Shown in pieces: positions 44,397 to 53,013 of a stretch of 64,000 nt of DNA. How positions within the stretch are numbered: the stretch's first letter is position 1; each line of letters begins with the position of its first letter. The DNA lies in contig NZ_CP114904.1 in assembly GCF_027497215.1 (NCBI RefSeq), positions 1,116,001 to 1,180,000 of the forward strand, read 5' to 3'. The notes under the pieces were generated by a model that saw only the letters and a program-made list of their open reading frames with translations, was not told the DNA's origin and did no database searches. Origin of the DNA: Micromonospora sp. WMMD812. GTDB lineage: Bacteria > Actinomycetota > Actinomycetes > Mycobacteriales > Micromonosporaceae. A program made the translations under genes and the position numbers.

Positions 44397-44508
44397 CCTG
44401 CCGCCAGGCCCCCGCAACGCCCTGGCCCCGCGCCGCCCTGACCCGCGACGTCCCGACCCCGCCGGACCGGCCGTGGGGCGCCCCTTCTGCGCCGTGCGCC
44501 GCTTCCGG

Positions 44509-45390
44509 TCAGGCCGGTACGCGACGACGGACCAGGTCGAGCATCTCGTCCACCGACCCGGCCGGGTCGGTCACCGGAAACTGGACCGCCCGGACCACCG
44601 CGCCCGGGTCGACCAGCAGGGTCAACCGCTTGAACCGCGCCACCCCGCCCGCCCGGAAGGTGGGCAGCAGCAACCCCGCGCCGAGGCGGCCGTCCTGGTC
44701 GGACAGCAGCGGGAACGGCAGCCGGGCGTACGCCACGAAGTCGGCGAGCTGGTCCGGCCGCTGCGTGCTCACGCCGCGGACCTCCACGCCGGCGGCCCGG
44801 AAGTCCGCGTACCGGCCGGCGTACGTGGTCGACTCCAGGGTGCAGCCCCGAGCGCCCGGGATGTCCTCCCAGCCCGGCGGGTACCCACCGGCGCCGGGAG
44901 CGTACGCGCCGGGGAAGAAGTAGAGGACACTCCAGGCGTCCGGACCGACCGGCGCGACGGGCCGCCCGTCGGTCCCGGGCAGCGCGACGTCCGGCAGCCG
45001 CCGACCCACCAGGTCGTGCGCCCGCCGCGCCTCCGCGGAGGCCGGGGTCGCGGTCGCGGTGAGTTCCCCGTCGCCCGTCAGGTGCCGGGTGCCCCAGTCC
45101 TGCAGCGCGATGAGCACCGGCAGCAGCCCCTCGCCCTTGCGGGTGAGCACGTAGTCGTAGCGAGGCGGGTGCTGCGAGTACGGCCGACGTTCCAGCACGC
45201 CGTGCCCGACCAGCGCGGCGAGCCGCTCGGTGAGCGCGCGCCGGCTGACACCCAGCTCCCGCTGGAGCGCGTCGAACCGGGTCGTACCACCGGCGACGTC
45301 CCGCACGATCAGGAACGTCCACCAGTCGCCCAGCACGCCGAGCGCCTGCGCGATGCCGCAGTCCGCGTCGGCGAGTTCGTCCCGCCGCAC
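44509..45390 (-). CDS. HxlR-type regulator fused to a peroxiredoxin (AhpC/TSA) domain
   Basis: A 293-residue fusion. About residues 1-115 are a winged-helix HxlR domain (CGIAQALGVLGDWWTFLIVRDV, with Cys near residue 13; FDALQRELGVSRRALTERLAALV). About residues 130-290 are a peroxiredoxin-like redoxin: VLYFFPGAYAPGAGGYPPG, then ARGCTLESTTYAGRYADFRA with the candidate peroxidatic Cys, GVEVRGVSTQRPDQLADFV and PLLSDQDGRLGAG. About 15 residues are inserted before the Cys-Thr motif. The fusion suggests a redox-sensing regulator. The GTG at 45390 follows GGTGGGAT. It is divergent from an MFS gene, with the palindrome GTTCC-N5-GGAAC between them. Confidence 0.8.
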   Translation of the reverse strand: MRRDELADADCGIAQALGVLGDWWTFLIVRDVAGGTTRFDALQRELGVSRRALTERLAALVGHGVLERRPYSQHPPRYDYVLTRKGEGLLPVLIALQDWGTRHLTGDGELTATATPASAEARRAHDLVGRRLPDVALPGTDGRPVAPVGPDAWSVLYFFPGAYAPGAGGYPPGWEDIPGARGCTLESTTYAGRYADFRAAGVEVRGVSTQRPDQLADFVAYARLPFPLLSDQDGRLGAGLLLPTFRAGGVARFKRLTLLVDPGAVVRAVQFPVTDPAGSVDEMLDLVRRRVPA

Positions 45391-45420
45391 ATCCCACCCC
45401 CACCGGTCCGGTCCCGCTCG

Positions 45421-45428
45421 ACTATAGT
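45421..45428. promoter_or_regulatory. -10-like TATAGT elements on both strands between the HxlR fusion and the MFS gene
   Basis: ACTATAGT contains TATAGT on the + strand (45423-45428) and on the - strand (45421-45426). The - strand copy would serve the regulator, about 30 bases before its GTG; the other could serve the MFS gene. Confidence 0.4.
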
Positions 45429-45430
45429 CC

Positions 45431-45445
45431 GTTCCGGAATGGAAC
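45431..45445. promoter_or_regulatory. Operator candidate GTTCC-N5-GGAAC
   Basis: A perfect inverted repeat with an internal TTCCGGAA palindrome, next to the overlapping -10 elements in the 86-base divergent region. It is the likely binding site of the HxlR-peroxiredoxin protein. Confidence 0.5.
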
Positions 45446-45476
45446 TGACCGGCTCGGGCGAACGGGGGCGGACGGC

Positions 45477-46733
45477 ATGGGCGTCGGAGAGCGGGCCGGG
45501 GTGTTCTGGCGCTGGTGGACCGCCGGCACGACCAGCCTGGTCGGGTCGGCGGTCGGCGCCGTGGCGCTGCCGCTGACCGCACTGACCGTGCTCGACGCGA
45601 CCGCGTTCGAGATGGGTCTGATCGCCGCGGCCAGCTACGTCGCGTGGATCGTGATCGGGCTGCCCGCCGGCGTGATCGTGCAGCGGCTGCCGCTGCGCGG
45701 CGCGCAGGTCGCCGCCGACCTGGCCCGCGCCGTCGCCGTCGCGTCGATCCCGCTCGCCTGGTGGTGGGGGCAGCTCACCGTCGCCCACCTGGTCGTCACC
45801 GCGCTCGTGGTCAGCTTCGCCAACGTGCTCTTCGACGTGGCCAACTCGACCTTCCTGCCGAGCATCGTCGACCGGGACCAACTCCAGTCGCGCAACAGCC
45901 TCACCTCCGCCACCCACGCGGCCACCCAACTCAGCGGGCCGTCGCTCGGCGGCATCGCCGTGCAGGTGCTGGGCGCGGTGCCGACCCTGCTGGTGGACGC
46001 GGCCAGCTACCTGGTCTCGGCCGTCCTGCTGCGCACCCTGCCGGCCCGCCGGGCCGACACGCCGGACCGCTGGCCCCCGATGGGCGAGTTGATCCGCGAG
46101 GGCTGGCGCTTCGTGGCGTTCCACCCGGTGATGGGCCCGGGCATGTGGGCCGCCACCGCGGTGAACTTCGTCTGCGGCGCCCAGCTCGCTCTCTACCCCC
46201 TCTACCTCGTCCGGGAGCTGCACGCGCCGGCCGGCCTGGTCGGCGTGCTGCTCGCCGTCGAGGGCGTCGGCTCGCTGGTCGGCGCTGCGCTCACTCCCCG
46301 GTTCACCGCCTGGATCGGCACCGCCCGCGCCCTGATCGTCGCCGGGGTGGTCTCCGTGGCCGGGGCATTCATCATCCCCTGGGGCACCGGCTGGCCGGCG
46401 TACGCGGCCTTCGCGATCGGCAACGTCGTCTTCGCCGGCGGGGTGGTGGTGCTCAGCGTGACCACCCGGACCTACCGGCAGATCGCCAGCCCGCCCGAGC
46501 TGCTCTCCCGGGTGATGGCCACCGTCCGGTTCGTCTCCTGGGGCGCCATCCCGGTCGGCGGCCTGGTCGCCGGCGCGCTGGCCGGCGCGCTCGGTGCCCG
46601 GGCCACGCTGCTGGTCTTCGCCGCCGCGGTGGTCTGCGCGCCGCTGGCGCTGCTGCTCTCCCCCGTACGGCGACTGCGCGACCTCACCGACCACGACGCC
46701 GACCACGACGACCGGGTGCCCGCCGGCGTGTGA
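45477..46733 (+). CDS. MFS exporter (DHA3 / enterobactin-exporter type)
   Basis: A 418-residue membrane protein with about 12 helices. It resembles the MFS_3/DHA3 drug exporters: FWRWWTAGTTSLVGSAVGAV at the start, VIVQRLPLRGAQVAADLARA after helix 2, and DRDQLQSRNSLTSATHAATQ in the middle loop. It probably expels a drug or an oxidised toxic compound by proton exchange. It is divergent from an HxlR-peroxiredoxin regulator and shares its palindromic site, so expression is likely redox- or electrophile-induced. The ATG at 45477 has a weak ribosome binding site (GGGGGCGGAC). The last 20 residues are acidic and His-rich (DHDADHDD). Confidence 0.85.
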   Translation: MGVGERAGVFWRWWTAGTTSLVGSAVGAVALPLTALTVLDATAFEMGLIAAASYVAWIVIGLPAGVIVQRLPLRGAQVAADLARAVAVASIPLAWWWGQLTVAHLVVTALVVSFANVLFDVANSTFLPSIVDRDQLQSRNSLTSATHAATQLSGPSLGGIAVQVLGAVPTLLVDAASYLVSAVLLRTLPARRADTPDRWPPMGELIREGWRFVAFHPVMGPGMWAATAVNFVCGAQLALYPLYLVRELHAPAGLVGVLLAVEGVGSLVGAALTPRFTAWIGTARALIVAGVVSVAGAFIIPWGTGWPAYAAFAIGNVVFAGGVVVLSVTTRTYRQIASPPELLSRVMATVRFVSWGAIPVGGLVAGALAGALGARATLLVFAAAVVCAPLALLLSPVRRLRDLTDHDADHDDRVPAGV

Positions 46734-46748
46734 CCCGTCGGGCGCCGG

Positions 46749-47876
46749 TCACCGCGCGCCCGGGGCGTCCGGACGCAGGGCCCCGGCGAGGCGACGGACC
46801 TGACGGGCGTCGGTCAGGACGTCGACGTTGTGCAGGTACTGGTCCACCGCGCCGAGCAGTGGACGCCCGCGCAGCGCCGGGTCGGTGATGGCGGCGCGCA
46901 GCGCCGCGGCCACCCGTCCCGCGTCCAGCACGAGGAACGGCCGCCGGTGGAACCGCCGGGCCCGGGCGCGCACCGGTGCGGCCAGCCCGGTCTCGTCGGT
47001 CCAGCCGGCCAGCGCCTCCAGGGCGCGGACCAGCCCCCGCTGACGACCGGTCCAGTCCCCCGGGCCCAGCGCGTCGACCAGCGCGTCGACCACCGGCGCC
47101 GCCCCGGGCAGCCGGGCGAAGACGGTGCCGAGCCACTTGTCGTACGGCGGCCAGCGGCGGCGCAGCAGCAGGCCGAGTCGCATCAGGTCCCGGGCCAGCC
47201 CGGCGGTGACCACCCGGCTGCCCACGTCGTCGCCGACCTCCGCGCAGCGCCCGGGCAGGTGCTCCGACTGGGCGACCCGGGTCCAGCCAGCGGCGAGCAC
47301 GTGCCGCCACACGTCGTCCGGATACCAGGCGAGCGCGGCGCGGCGCGCGGCGAGCGCCCCGTCGAGACCGTCGTGGAAGACCGCGCCGCTGGTGACCTCC
47401 GCCAGCCGTTGGGTCGGCGTCGCCAGCCAGTCCTCGACGTCGACCCCGGCCGCCGGGTCGAACCCGAGCCGCTCGCGCCACCAGCCGCCCAGCTCCGCCA
47501 CACTCACGCCGTGCCGCGCCCCCGCCGGGTCGGCGACGCCCAACCGCGCGTCGTCGCCGGCGAACCGCGTCGGCCAGCCGAGGAACTCGGCCGGCAGGTC
47601 GGTGTCCAGCGCGGCGTGCACGTGCGGTATCCGGCCGGCGTCGGCCGCCCCCACGAAGACCTGTGCCCGCGGCCCCCAGTCGTGGTCGGTGGAGCGCACG
47701 GTGTCCAGCCCCAGCAGTTCCGAGCCCGCGTCGAGCCGGCCGGCCGCGTACCGCAGGTCGGGGCACCGTCGACGCAGGATCGGCGCGAGTACCTCGTCGT
47801 GGTACCGGCGGGCCAGGGTCAGACCGGGGACAAACGCCACGTCAGGCAGTCTGCGCCCGGCCGGCGCCGCATGCAT
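46749..47876 (-). CDS. DUF4037 nucleotidyltransferase-like protein
   Basis: A 375-residue protein with the minimal nucleotidyltransferase-like signature GSELLGLDTVRSTDHDWG near residue 52 (Gly-Ser, then the Asp-x-Asp-like DHDW), followed by a helical region and the DUF4037 core (AGLARDLMRLGLLLRRRWPP, then YDKWLGTVFARLP). Members are predicted to transfer nucleotides or to be inactive relatives; no substrate is known. The first 15 residues are uncertain because the ATG at 47876 has only a weak ribosome binding site and an in-frame GTG exists near residue 13. It converges with the MFS gene, stop to stop within 16 bases. Confidence 0.7.
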   Translation of the reverse strand: MHAAPAGRRLPDVAFVPGLTLARRYHDEVLAPILRRRCPDLRYAAGRLDAGSELLGLDTVRSTDHDWGPRAQVFVGAADAGRIPHVHAALDTDLPAEFLGWPTRFAGDDARLGVADPAGARHGVSVAELGGWWRERLGFDPAAGVDVEDWLATPTQRLAEVTSGAVFHDGLDGALAARRAALAWYPDDVWRHVLAAGWTRVAQSEHLPGRCAEVGDDVGSRVVTAGLARDLMRLGLLLRRRWPPYDKWLGTVFARLPGAAPVVDALVDALGPGDWTGRQRGLVRALEALAGWTDETGLAAPVRARARRFHRRPFLVLDAGRVAAALRAAITDPALRGRPLLGAVDQYLHNVDVLTDARQVRRLAGALRPDAPGAR

Positions 47877-47958
47877 GCCGGTTTCCGGCGTCCCGTCCCG
47901 CTCGGCGCCGATAGCCTGGGACGGGACACCCGTCTGGGTGCCGGGAGCGGAGGGCCAG

Positions 47959-48186
47959 GTGGCAGGTGACGATCCACAACGCGCCGCGACGCGCCGTCGA
48001 CGGCAGCTGTGGGCCGGTGTCCTCGCCCTCGCCGGCCTGGTCCTGCTGGTGATCGGCTTGACCGTGGCGGACGGCGTGGCGGCCTGGGTCGAGGTGGTGG
48101 CCGCCGGCGTGCTGCTGCTCGCCAGCTATGTGGTGCAGACCCTCGCCCGACGGGAGAGCGTCTACCGCCGCGACGACCGGCGCTGA
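47959..48186 (+). CDS. Small membrane protein with two helices
   Basis: A 75-residue protein with a basic start (RRRRQ) and two hydrophobic segments (LWAGVLALAGLVLLVIGLTV and AAWVEVVAAGVLLLASYVVQ) joined by a short acidic loop, with a charged C-terminus. No family name could be assigned. GGAGGGCCAG precedes the GTG at 47959. It stands just before the exonuclease gene on the same strand, 68 bases apart. A topology with both ends in the cytoplasm is expected. Confidence 0.6.
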   Translation: MAGDDPQRAATRRRRQLWAGVLALAGLVLLVIGLTVADGVAAWVEVVAAGVLLLASYVVQTLARRESVYRRDDRR

Positions 48187-48254
48187 GAGCGGCCCCACCG
48201 GTCGCCGCCGCGCCGCGCTGTCGTTCGTCGGTGGGCTGTGCCAGGCTGTCCGGC

Positions 48255-49175
48255 GTGGCACACCGACCTCCGATCCTGCTGATCGACGCGCCGAGCCTCT
48301 ACTTCCGGGCCTACTTCGGCATCCCCGAGTCCGCCGCCCGAGCCGAGGACGGCACCCCGGTCAACGCGGTGCGCGGCTTCCTCGACATGCTCGCGACCCT
48401 GATCCGCACCCGCCGGCCCGACCGGATGGTCTGCGCGATGGACCACGACTGGCGGCCCGACTGGCGGGTGGCGCTGCTGCCGTCGTACAAGGCGCACCGG
48501 CTGGCGCCGGAGGGCGGTGAGGTCGTACCGGACACGCTCACTCCACAGGTGCCGGTGATCCTCGACGTGCTCGCCGCGATCGGCATCACCACCGTCGGGG
48601 CCGCCGGTTACGAGGCCGACGACGTGCTCGGCACCCTCTCCGTCACCCAGCCCGCCCCGGTCGAGGTGGTCTCCGGCGACCGGGACCTGTTCCAGCTCGT
48701 CGACGACGCCCGGCCGGTGCGGCTGCTCTACGTCGGGCGCGGGGTGGCCAAGCTGGAAGACTGCGACGACGCGGCGGTCCAGGCCCGCTACGGGGTGCCG
48801 GCCGCGGGTTACGCCGACTTCGCCGCGCTACGCGGCGACCCCAGCGACGGGCTGCCCGGCGTTCCCGGCGTCGGCGAGAAGACCGCGGCGCGCCTGATCA
48901 CACGCTACGGCGACCTGGCCGGCATCCTCGCCGCGCTCGACGACCCGCGCTCCGGCTTCGCGCCGGGGCTGCGCGCCAAGCTCGCCGCCGCGCAGGATTA
49001 TCTGGCCGTGGCCCCGAAGGTGGTCCGGGTCGCCCTCGACGTGCCGCTGGCGGACCTGCCGACGGCGCTGCCGAGCGCACCGGTCGACCCGGACGCCCTG
49101 CTGGAGCTGGCCCGCCGGTGGAACCTGGCCGGCTCCACCCGGCGCCTGGTCGACGCGCTCGCCGACCTTCCCTGA
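48255..49175 (+). CDS. 5'-3' exonuclease (FEN / PolI N-terminal domain type)
   Basis: A 306-residue stand-alone exonuclease of the flap-endonuclease fold. Metal-binding acids are visible in ILLIDAPSLYFRAY, VCAMDHDWRPDWRVALLPSYK, GYEADDVLGTLS and VVSGDRDLFQLV; the helix-hairpin-helix is GLPGVPGVGEKTAARLITRYG. It removes 5' flaps or RNA primers in repair and replication. The same gene lies near helY in M. tuberculosis (Rv2090), matching the layout here. The start GTG (VAHRPPILLIDAPS) has only a poor upstream signal. It ends 33 bases before a large inverted repeat. Confidence 0.9.
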   Translation: MAHRPPILLIDAPSLYFRAYFGIPESAARAEDGTPVNAVRGFLDMLATLIRTRRPDRMVCAMDHDWRPDWRVALLPSYKAHRLAPEGGEVVPDTLTPQVPVILDVLAAIGITTVGAAGYEADDVLGTLSVTQPAPVEVVSGDRDLFQLVDDARPVRLLYVGRGVAKLEDCDDAAVQARYGVPAAGYADFAALRGDPSDGLPGVPGVGEKTAARLITRYGDLAGILAALDDPRSGFAPGLRAKLAAAQDYLAVAPKVVRVALDVPLADLPTALPSAPVDPDALLELARRWNLAGSTRRLVDALADLP

Positions 49176-49207
49176 CGCCTCCCGAGGACAGGTATGGCGA
49201 AGAGCCG

Positions 49208-49243
49208 TATGACGGTGAGGCATAAATATGCCTCACAGTCATA
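49208..49243. terminator. Large AT-containing hairpin between convergent exonuclease and helicase genes
   Basis: Arms of 17 bases (49208-49224 and 49227-49243) match at 16 positions with an AA loop. The core GTGAGGCATA-AA-TATGCCTCAC is perfect. It starts 33 bases after the exonuclease stop and could stop transcription from both sides. The AT-rich tip is unusual for this genome. Confidence 0.6.
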
Positions 49244-49354
49244 ACGCTCAGCCGACTACCTGCCGGGTCGGCCTGTCGGCTCGGCGGAACCTTCGATCCG
49301 CCGATGCCCAGCACCAGCACCGCTGGCCGAGACCAGGAGCCCGCGGGGCGTGGC

Positions 49355-52150
49355 TCAGGCGGGGCCGTGGTAGGCCAGCACGCCCCGGTTCACCGCGGCG
49401 ATCGCCTGCCGGGCGGTCGAGCGCAGTTCGGCCGATGCCCCGCCGGAGTCGGCGAGCTGGCCGAGCAGGTCGACCACCTGCCGCGCCCAGCGGACGAAGT
49501 CACCGGCCGGCATCTCGCCGTCGATCTCGTGGCCACTGGCGAGCACCTTGGCGAGGGCCTCGCCCCGGGCCCACCGGTAGACCGGCCAGGCGAAGCCGAG
49601 ATCCGGTTCCCGGGTCACCGCGAGGCCCCGGGCGGCCTCGTCCGCCTCGATGTCGCTCCACAGCTTCAGCGTCTCGTCCACCGCGTCGGAGACCGCGCCG
49701 CGCGGCAGCGACGCCCGCTCGTCGACGTCGCGGCGGGCCTCGAAGACCACGACGGACACGGCGGCGGCCAGCTCCGCCGGGGAGAGGCCGTCCCACACGC
49801 CCCGCCGCAGGCACTCGGCGACGAGCAGGTCCGCCTCCGTCCAGATCCGGCCGAGCATCCGCCCGGCGTCGGTGACCGCGCCGTCCTCGGTCAGGTAGCC
49901 GCGGGCGGTGAGCAGCGCGACGATCCGGTCGAAGGTACGGGCCAGCGAGCCGGTCCGGCCGGCCACCCGCTGCCGAAGCTCCTCGGTGTCGCGCTCCAGC
50001 CGGCGCCGCCGCTCGGCCCAGCGCGCGTGTTCCTCGCGGTCCGGGCACGCGTGGCAGGGATGCCGACGCAGTTCCACGCGGAGCTGGGTCAGTCGGTGGT
50101 CCTCGCCCACGGGCTCCCGCGACCGGCCGCCCCGGCGGCCGCCGTGCCGGTCCAGCCCGGTGCCGCTCACCGCGGCGGCCAGGTCCCGCCGTGCCGCCGC
50201 CGAGCGGTGGTTGAAGTGCTTCGGCACCCGGATCCGGGCGAGCACCTCCGCCGGGCTGGTGAAGTCGCCGGGTGTGACCCGGCCGGCCCACCGGTCCTGG
50301 GTGAGCACCAGCGGCCGCGGCTCGCCGAACCCGCCGGTGGCCGGGTCCAGCACCACCGCGAGACCGGCCCGCTTGCCCGACGGCACCCGGATCACGTCGC
50401 CGATCCGCAGCCGCTCCAGCGACGCGACCGCGGCGGCCTTCCGCTGGCTCTGTCCCTGCCGGGCGAGCGCCCGTTCCCGGTCGGCGATCGCCACCCGCAG
50501 CGCGAAGTACTCGTCGAAGTCGCCGTGGTGGCAGGCCGACTCGGTGCCGTACGCCTCGATGGTCTCGGTGTTGCGCTGCACCTGCCGGGCCAGGCCGACC
50601 ACCGACCGGTCCGCCTGGAACTGGGCGAACGAGGACTCCAGCAGCGCCCGGGCCGGTTCCGCGCCGACCGTGCCGACCAGGTTGACCGCCATGTTGTACG
50701 ACGGCCGGAAGCTGGACCGCAGCGGGTAGGTGCGGGTGGAGGCCAGACCGGCCACGTGCCGCGGGTCCGTCTCCGGGGACCACACCACCACGGCGTGCCC
50801 CTCGACGTCGATGCCCCGGCGGCCGGCCCGCCCGGTGAGCTGGGTGTACTCGCCCGGCGTGAGGTCGACGTGCGCCTCACCGTTGTACTTGACCAACCGC
50901 TCGAGCACGACGCACCGGGCCGGCATGTTGATCCCCAGCGCCAGGGTCTCGGTGGCGAAGACCGCCTTCACCAGGCCCCGGACGAACAGCTCCTCCACGA
51001 CCTCCTTGAACGCCGGCAGCATGCCCGCGTGGTGGGCGGCGAGGCCGCGCTCCAGCCCGTCGAGCCACTCCCAGTAGCCGAGCACCGACAGGTCCTCACC
51101 GGGGATGGCGGTCACCCGTGACTCGACCACCCGGCGGATCTCCGCGCGCTCCTCGGGCGAGGTGAGCCGCAGCCCGGCAGCGAGGCACTGCTGCACCGCC
51201 GCGTCGCAGCCGGCGCGGCTGAAGATGAACAGGATGGCCGGCAGCAGCCCCTCCCGGTCCAGCCGGTCGACGATGTCCGGGCGCAGCGGGCCGCGCCAGC
51301 GCGGACCGCGCCGCCCGGCACCCGGGCCGGCGCTGCGCCCCTCGCCCAGTTCCAGCCGGCGCATCGTGTCCCGGTGGTAGCGCAGCAGCTCCGGGTGCAC
51401 GTCGTGCTTGCGGGCCGCGTCGGCGTCGTGGAACAGGTCGAACATCCGCTTGCCGACCAGCATGTGCTGCCACAGCGGCACCGGGCGGTGCTCGCTGACC
51501 ACCACCGCGGTCTCGCCGCGCACGGTGACCAGCCAGTCGGCGAACTCCTCGGCGTTGGAGACGGTGGCCGACAGGGAGACCAGGGTTACCGAGGCCGGCA
51601 GGTGAATGATCACCTCTTCCCACACGCCGCCGCGGAACCGGTCGGCGAGGTAGTGCACCTCGTCCATCACCACGTACGCCAGCCCCTCCAGGGTGCTGGA
51701 ACCGGCGTAGAGCATGTTGCGCAGCACCTCGGTGGTCATGACCACCACGGGCGCGTCGCCGTTGATCGCGTTGTCGCCGGTGAGCAGCCCGACCTGCTCG
51801 GCGCCGTAGCGGTCCACCAGGTCGTGGTACTTCTGGTTGGACAGCGCCTTGATCGGCGTGGTGTAGAAGCACTTGCGCCGGGCGGGCGCGCCCGTCACAC
51901 CGGCTTCCGGGGCCGCCGCCCCGCCACGGAGCGCCAGGTGCACGGCGAACTCGCCGACCACCGTCTTGCCGGCGCCGGTGGGGGCGCAGACCAGCACGCC
52001 GCTGCCGCGCTCCAGGGACTGACACGCCTCCCGCTGGAAGTCGTCGAGATCGAACCCGAGGTCAAGGGCGAACTCGTCCAGCGCCGGGAACATGGAGGCC
52101 TGCGCGGCCCGGCGGCGCGCCGCGGCGTACCGCTCGGCGGGGCTCGACAT
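49355..52150 (-). CDS. helY: DEAD/DEAH-box helicase HelY (Ski2-like)
   Basis: A 931-residue helicase. Motifs in order: Q-type FQREACQSLERGSGVLVCAP, I in CAPTGAGKTVVGEFA, Ia in IKALSNQKYHDL, II in VMDEVHYLADRFRGG, III in VSLSATVSNAEEFA, and VI in QLTGRAGRRGIDVEGHAVV. The second half has the rRNA-processing and DSHCT-type regions of Ski2/Mtr4 helicases (HRSAAARRDLAAAVSG, WSDIEADEAARGLAVTREPD). It is presumed to remodel RNA. TAATCT lies 7 bases before the ATG, suggesting a leaderless transcript. The same position next to tatC and the exonuclease is seen in mycobacteria. Confidence 0.92.
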   Translation of the reverse strand: MSSPAERYAAARRRAAQASMFPALDEFALDLGFDLDDFQREACQSLERGSGVLVCAPTGAGKTVVGEFAVHLALRGGAAAPEAGVTGAPARRKCFYTTPIKALSNQKYHDLVDRYGAEQVGLLTGDNAINGDAPVVVMTTEVLRNMLYAGSSTLEGLAYVVMDEVHYLADRFRGGVWEEVIIHLPASVTLVSLSATVSNAEEFADWLVTVRGETAVVVSEHRPVPLWQHMLVGKRMFDLFHDADAARKHDVHPELLRYHRDTMRRLELGEGRSAGPGAGRRGPRWRGPLRPDIVDRLDREGLLPAILFIFSRAGCDAAVQQCLAAGLRLTSPEERAEIRRVVESRVTAIPGEDLSVLGYWEWLDGLERGLAAHHAGMLPAFKEVVEELFVRGLVKAVFATETLALGINMPARCVVLERLVKYNGEAHVDLTPGEYTQLTGRAGRRGIDVEGHAVVVWSPETDPRHVAGLASTRTYPLRSSFRPSYNMAVNLVGTVGAEPARALLESSFAQFQADRSVVGLARQVQRNTETIEAYGTESACHHGDFDEYFALRVAIADRERALARQGQSQRKAAAVASLERLRIGDVIRVPSGKRAGLAVVLDPATGGFGEPRPLVLTQDRWAGRVTPGDFTSPAEVLARIRVPKHFNHRSAAARRDLAAAVSGTGLDRHGGRRGGRSREPVGEDHRLTQLRVELRRHPCHACPDREEHARWAERRRRLERDTEELRQRVAGRTGSLARTFDRIVALLTARGYLTEDGAVTDAGRMLGRIWTEADLLVAECLRRGVWDGLSPAELAAAVSVVVFEARRDVDERASLPRGAVSDAVDETLKLWSDIEADEAARGLAVTREPDLGFAWPVYRWARGEALAKVLASGHEIDGEMPAGDFVRWARQVVDLLGQLADSGGASAELRSTARQAIAAVNRGVLAYHGPA

Positions 52151-52157
52151 GGCACCA

Positions 52158-52163
52158 AGATTA
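52158..52163 (-). promoter_or_regulatory. Leaderless-type -10 hexamer of helY
   Basis: TAATCT lies 7 bases before the ATG at 52150. Confidence 0.5.
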
Positions 52164-52223
52164 ATGCGTGCCGTGGCACGGCACCGGACAAGGCCGACCC
52201 GTACGGCCGTCCGGGGCGGTCGG

Positions 52224-52229
52224 TAGGGT
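52224..52229 (+). promoter_or_regulatory. Leaderless-type -10 hexamer of the HAD hydrolase gene
   Basis: TAGGGT lies 7 bases before the GTG at 52237. Confidence 0.45.
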
Positions 52230-52236
52230 GCACGAC

Positions 52237-53007
52237 GTGCCGGACCAACCCGAACCGTCCCAGACGCCAGACCCGGGCAGCGCCGACGCCGACACCCGGT
52301 CGCGGCCGTCCCGCCGGCCGGTCAAGGCGGTGCTCTTCGACTTCCACGGCACCCTCGCCCAGGTGGAGGAGCCCCGCGAGTGGGTGCTGAAGGCCGCCGC
52401 GGCCTGCGGGGTGACCCTGGACCCCATCCGGGCGACCTCGCTGGCCGACCGGCTGCTCACCGCCGGGCGGGCCGGCGGGCCGCTGCCCGCCCGGGTGCCG
52501 GCCCGGCTGGCCGAGCTCTGGTCGGCCAGGGATCTCTATCCGCATGCGCACCGGGGGGCGTACACGGGGCTGGCCGAGACGGTCGCCGCCGGCATCGACG
52601 GGTTCGCCGACGCGCTCTACGAGCGGGTGCTGGTGCCCGAGGGCTGGGTCCCGTACCCGGACACCGCGCCGACGCTCACCGCGCTGCGCGAGGCGGGGGT
52701 CCGGGTCGCCGTGGTGAGCAACATCGGCTTCGACCTGCGGCCGATGTTCGACACGTGGCAGCTCAGCGACCTGGTCGACGCGTTCACGCTCTCGTACGAG
52801 GTGGGCCGCTGCAAGCCCGACCCGGGCATCTTCCTGCGCGCCTGCGGGATGCTCGGCGTCGACCCGGAACAGACGCTGATGGTGGGCGACACGCCCGCCG
52901 ACGCCGGCGCCGCCGCGGCCGGTTGCGCCGTGCTGGTGCTGCCGGCCGCCGACCCGGGCCGGGAGAACGGCCTCGGCGCGGTCCTCGACCTGGCCCTGCC
53001 CGCCTGA
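52237..53007 (+). CDS. HAD-superfamily hydrolase
   Basis: A 256-residue HAD phosphatase. Motif I is KAVLFDFHGTLAQVE (Asp nucleophile, second residue Phe, then His in place of the usual Asp at the +2 acid position), motif II RVAVVSNIGFDLR, motif III Lys in EVGRCKPDPGIFLRACGML, and motif IV LMVGDTPADAGAAAAGC. The Asp-Phe-His variant is common in one HAD subgroup and may lower phosphatase activity. A helical cap is present between motifs I and II. The first 25 residues are Pro/Asp/Ser-rich and probably disordered; TAGGGT lies 7 bases before the GTG. It is divergent from helY. The substrate is unknown. Confidence 0.85.
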   Translation: MPDQPEPSQTPDPGSADADTRSRPSRRPVKAVLFDFHGTLAQVEEPREWVLKAAAACGVTLDPIRATSLADRLLTAGRAGGPLPARVPARLAELWSARDLYPHAHRGAYTGLAETVAAGIDGFADALYERVLVPEGWVPYPDTAPTLTALREAGVRVAVVSNIGFDLRPMFDTWQLSDLVDAFTLSYEVGRCKPDPGIFLRACGMLGVDPEQTLMVGDTPADAGAAAAGCAVLVLPAADPGRENGLGAVLDLALPA

Positions 53008-53013
53008 CCGCCG

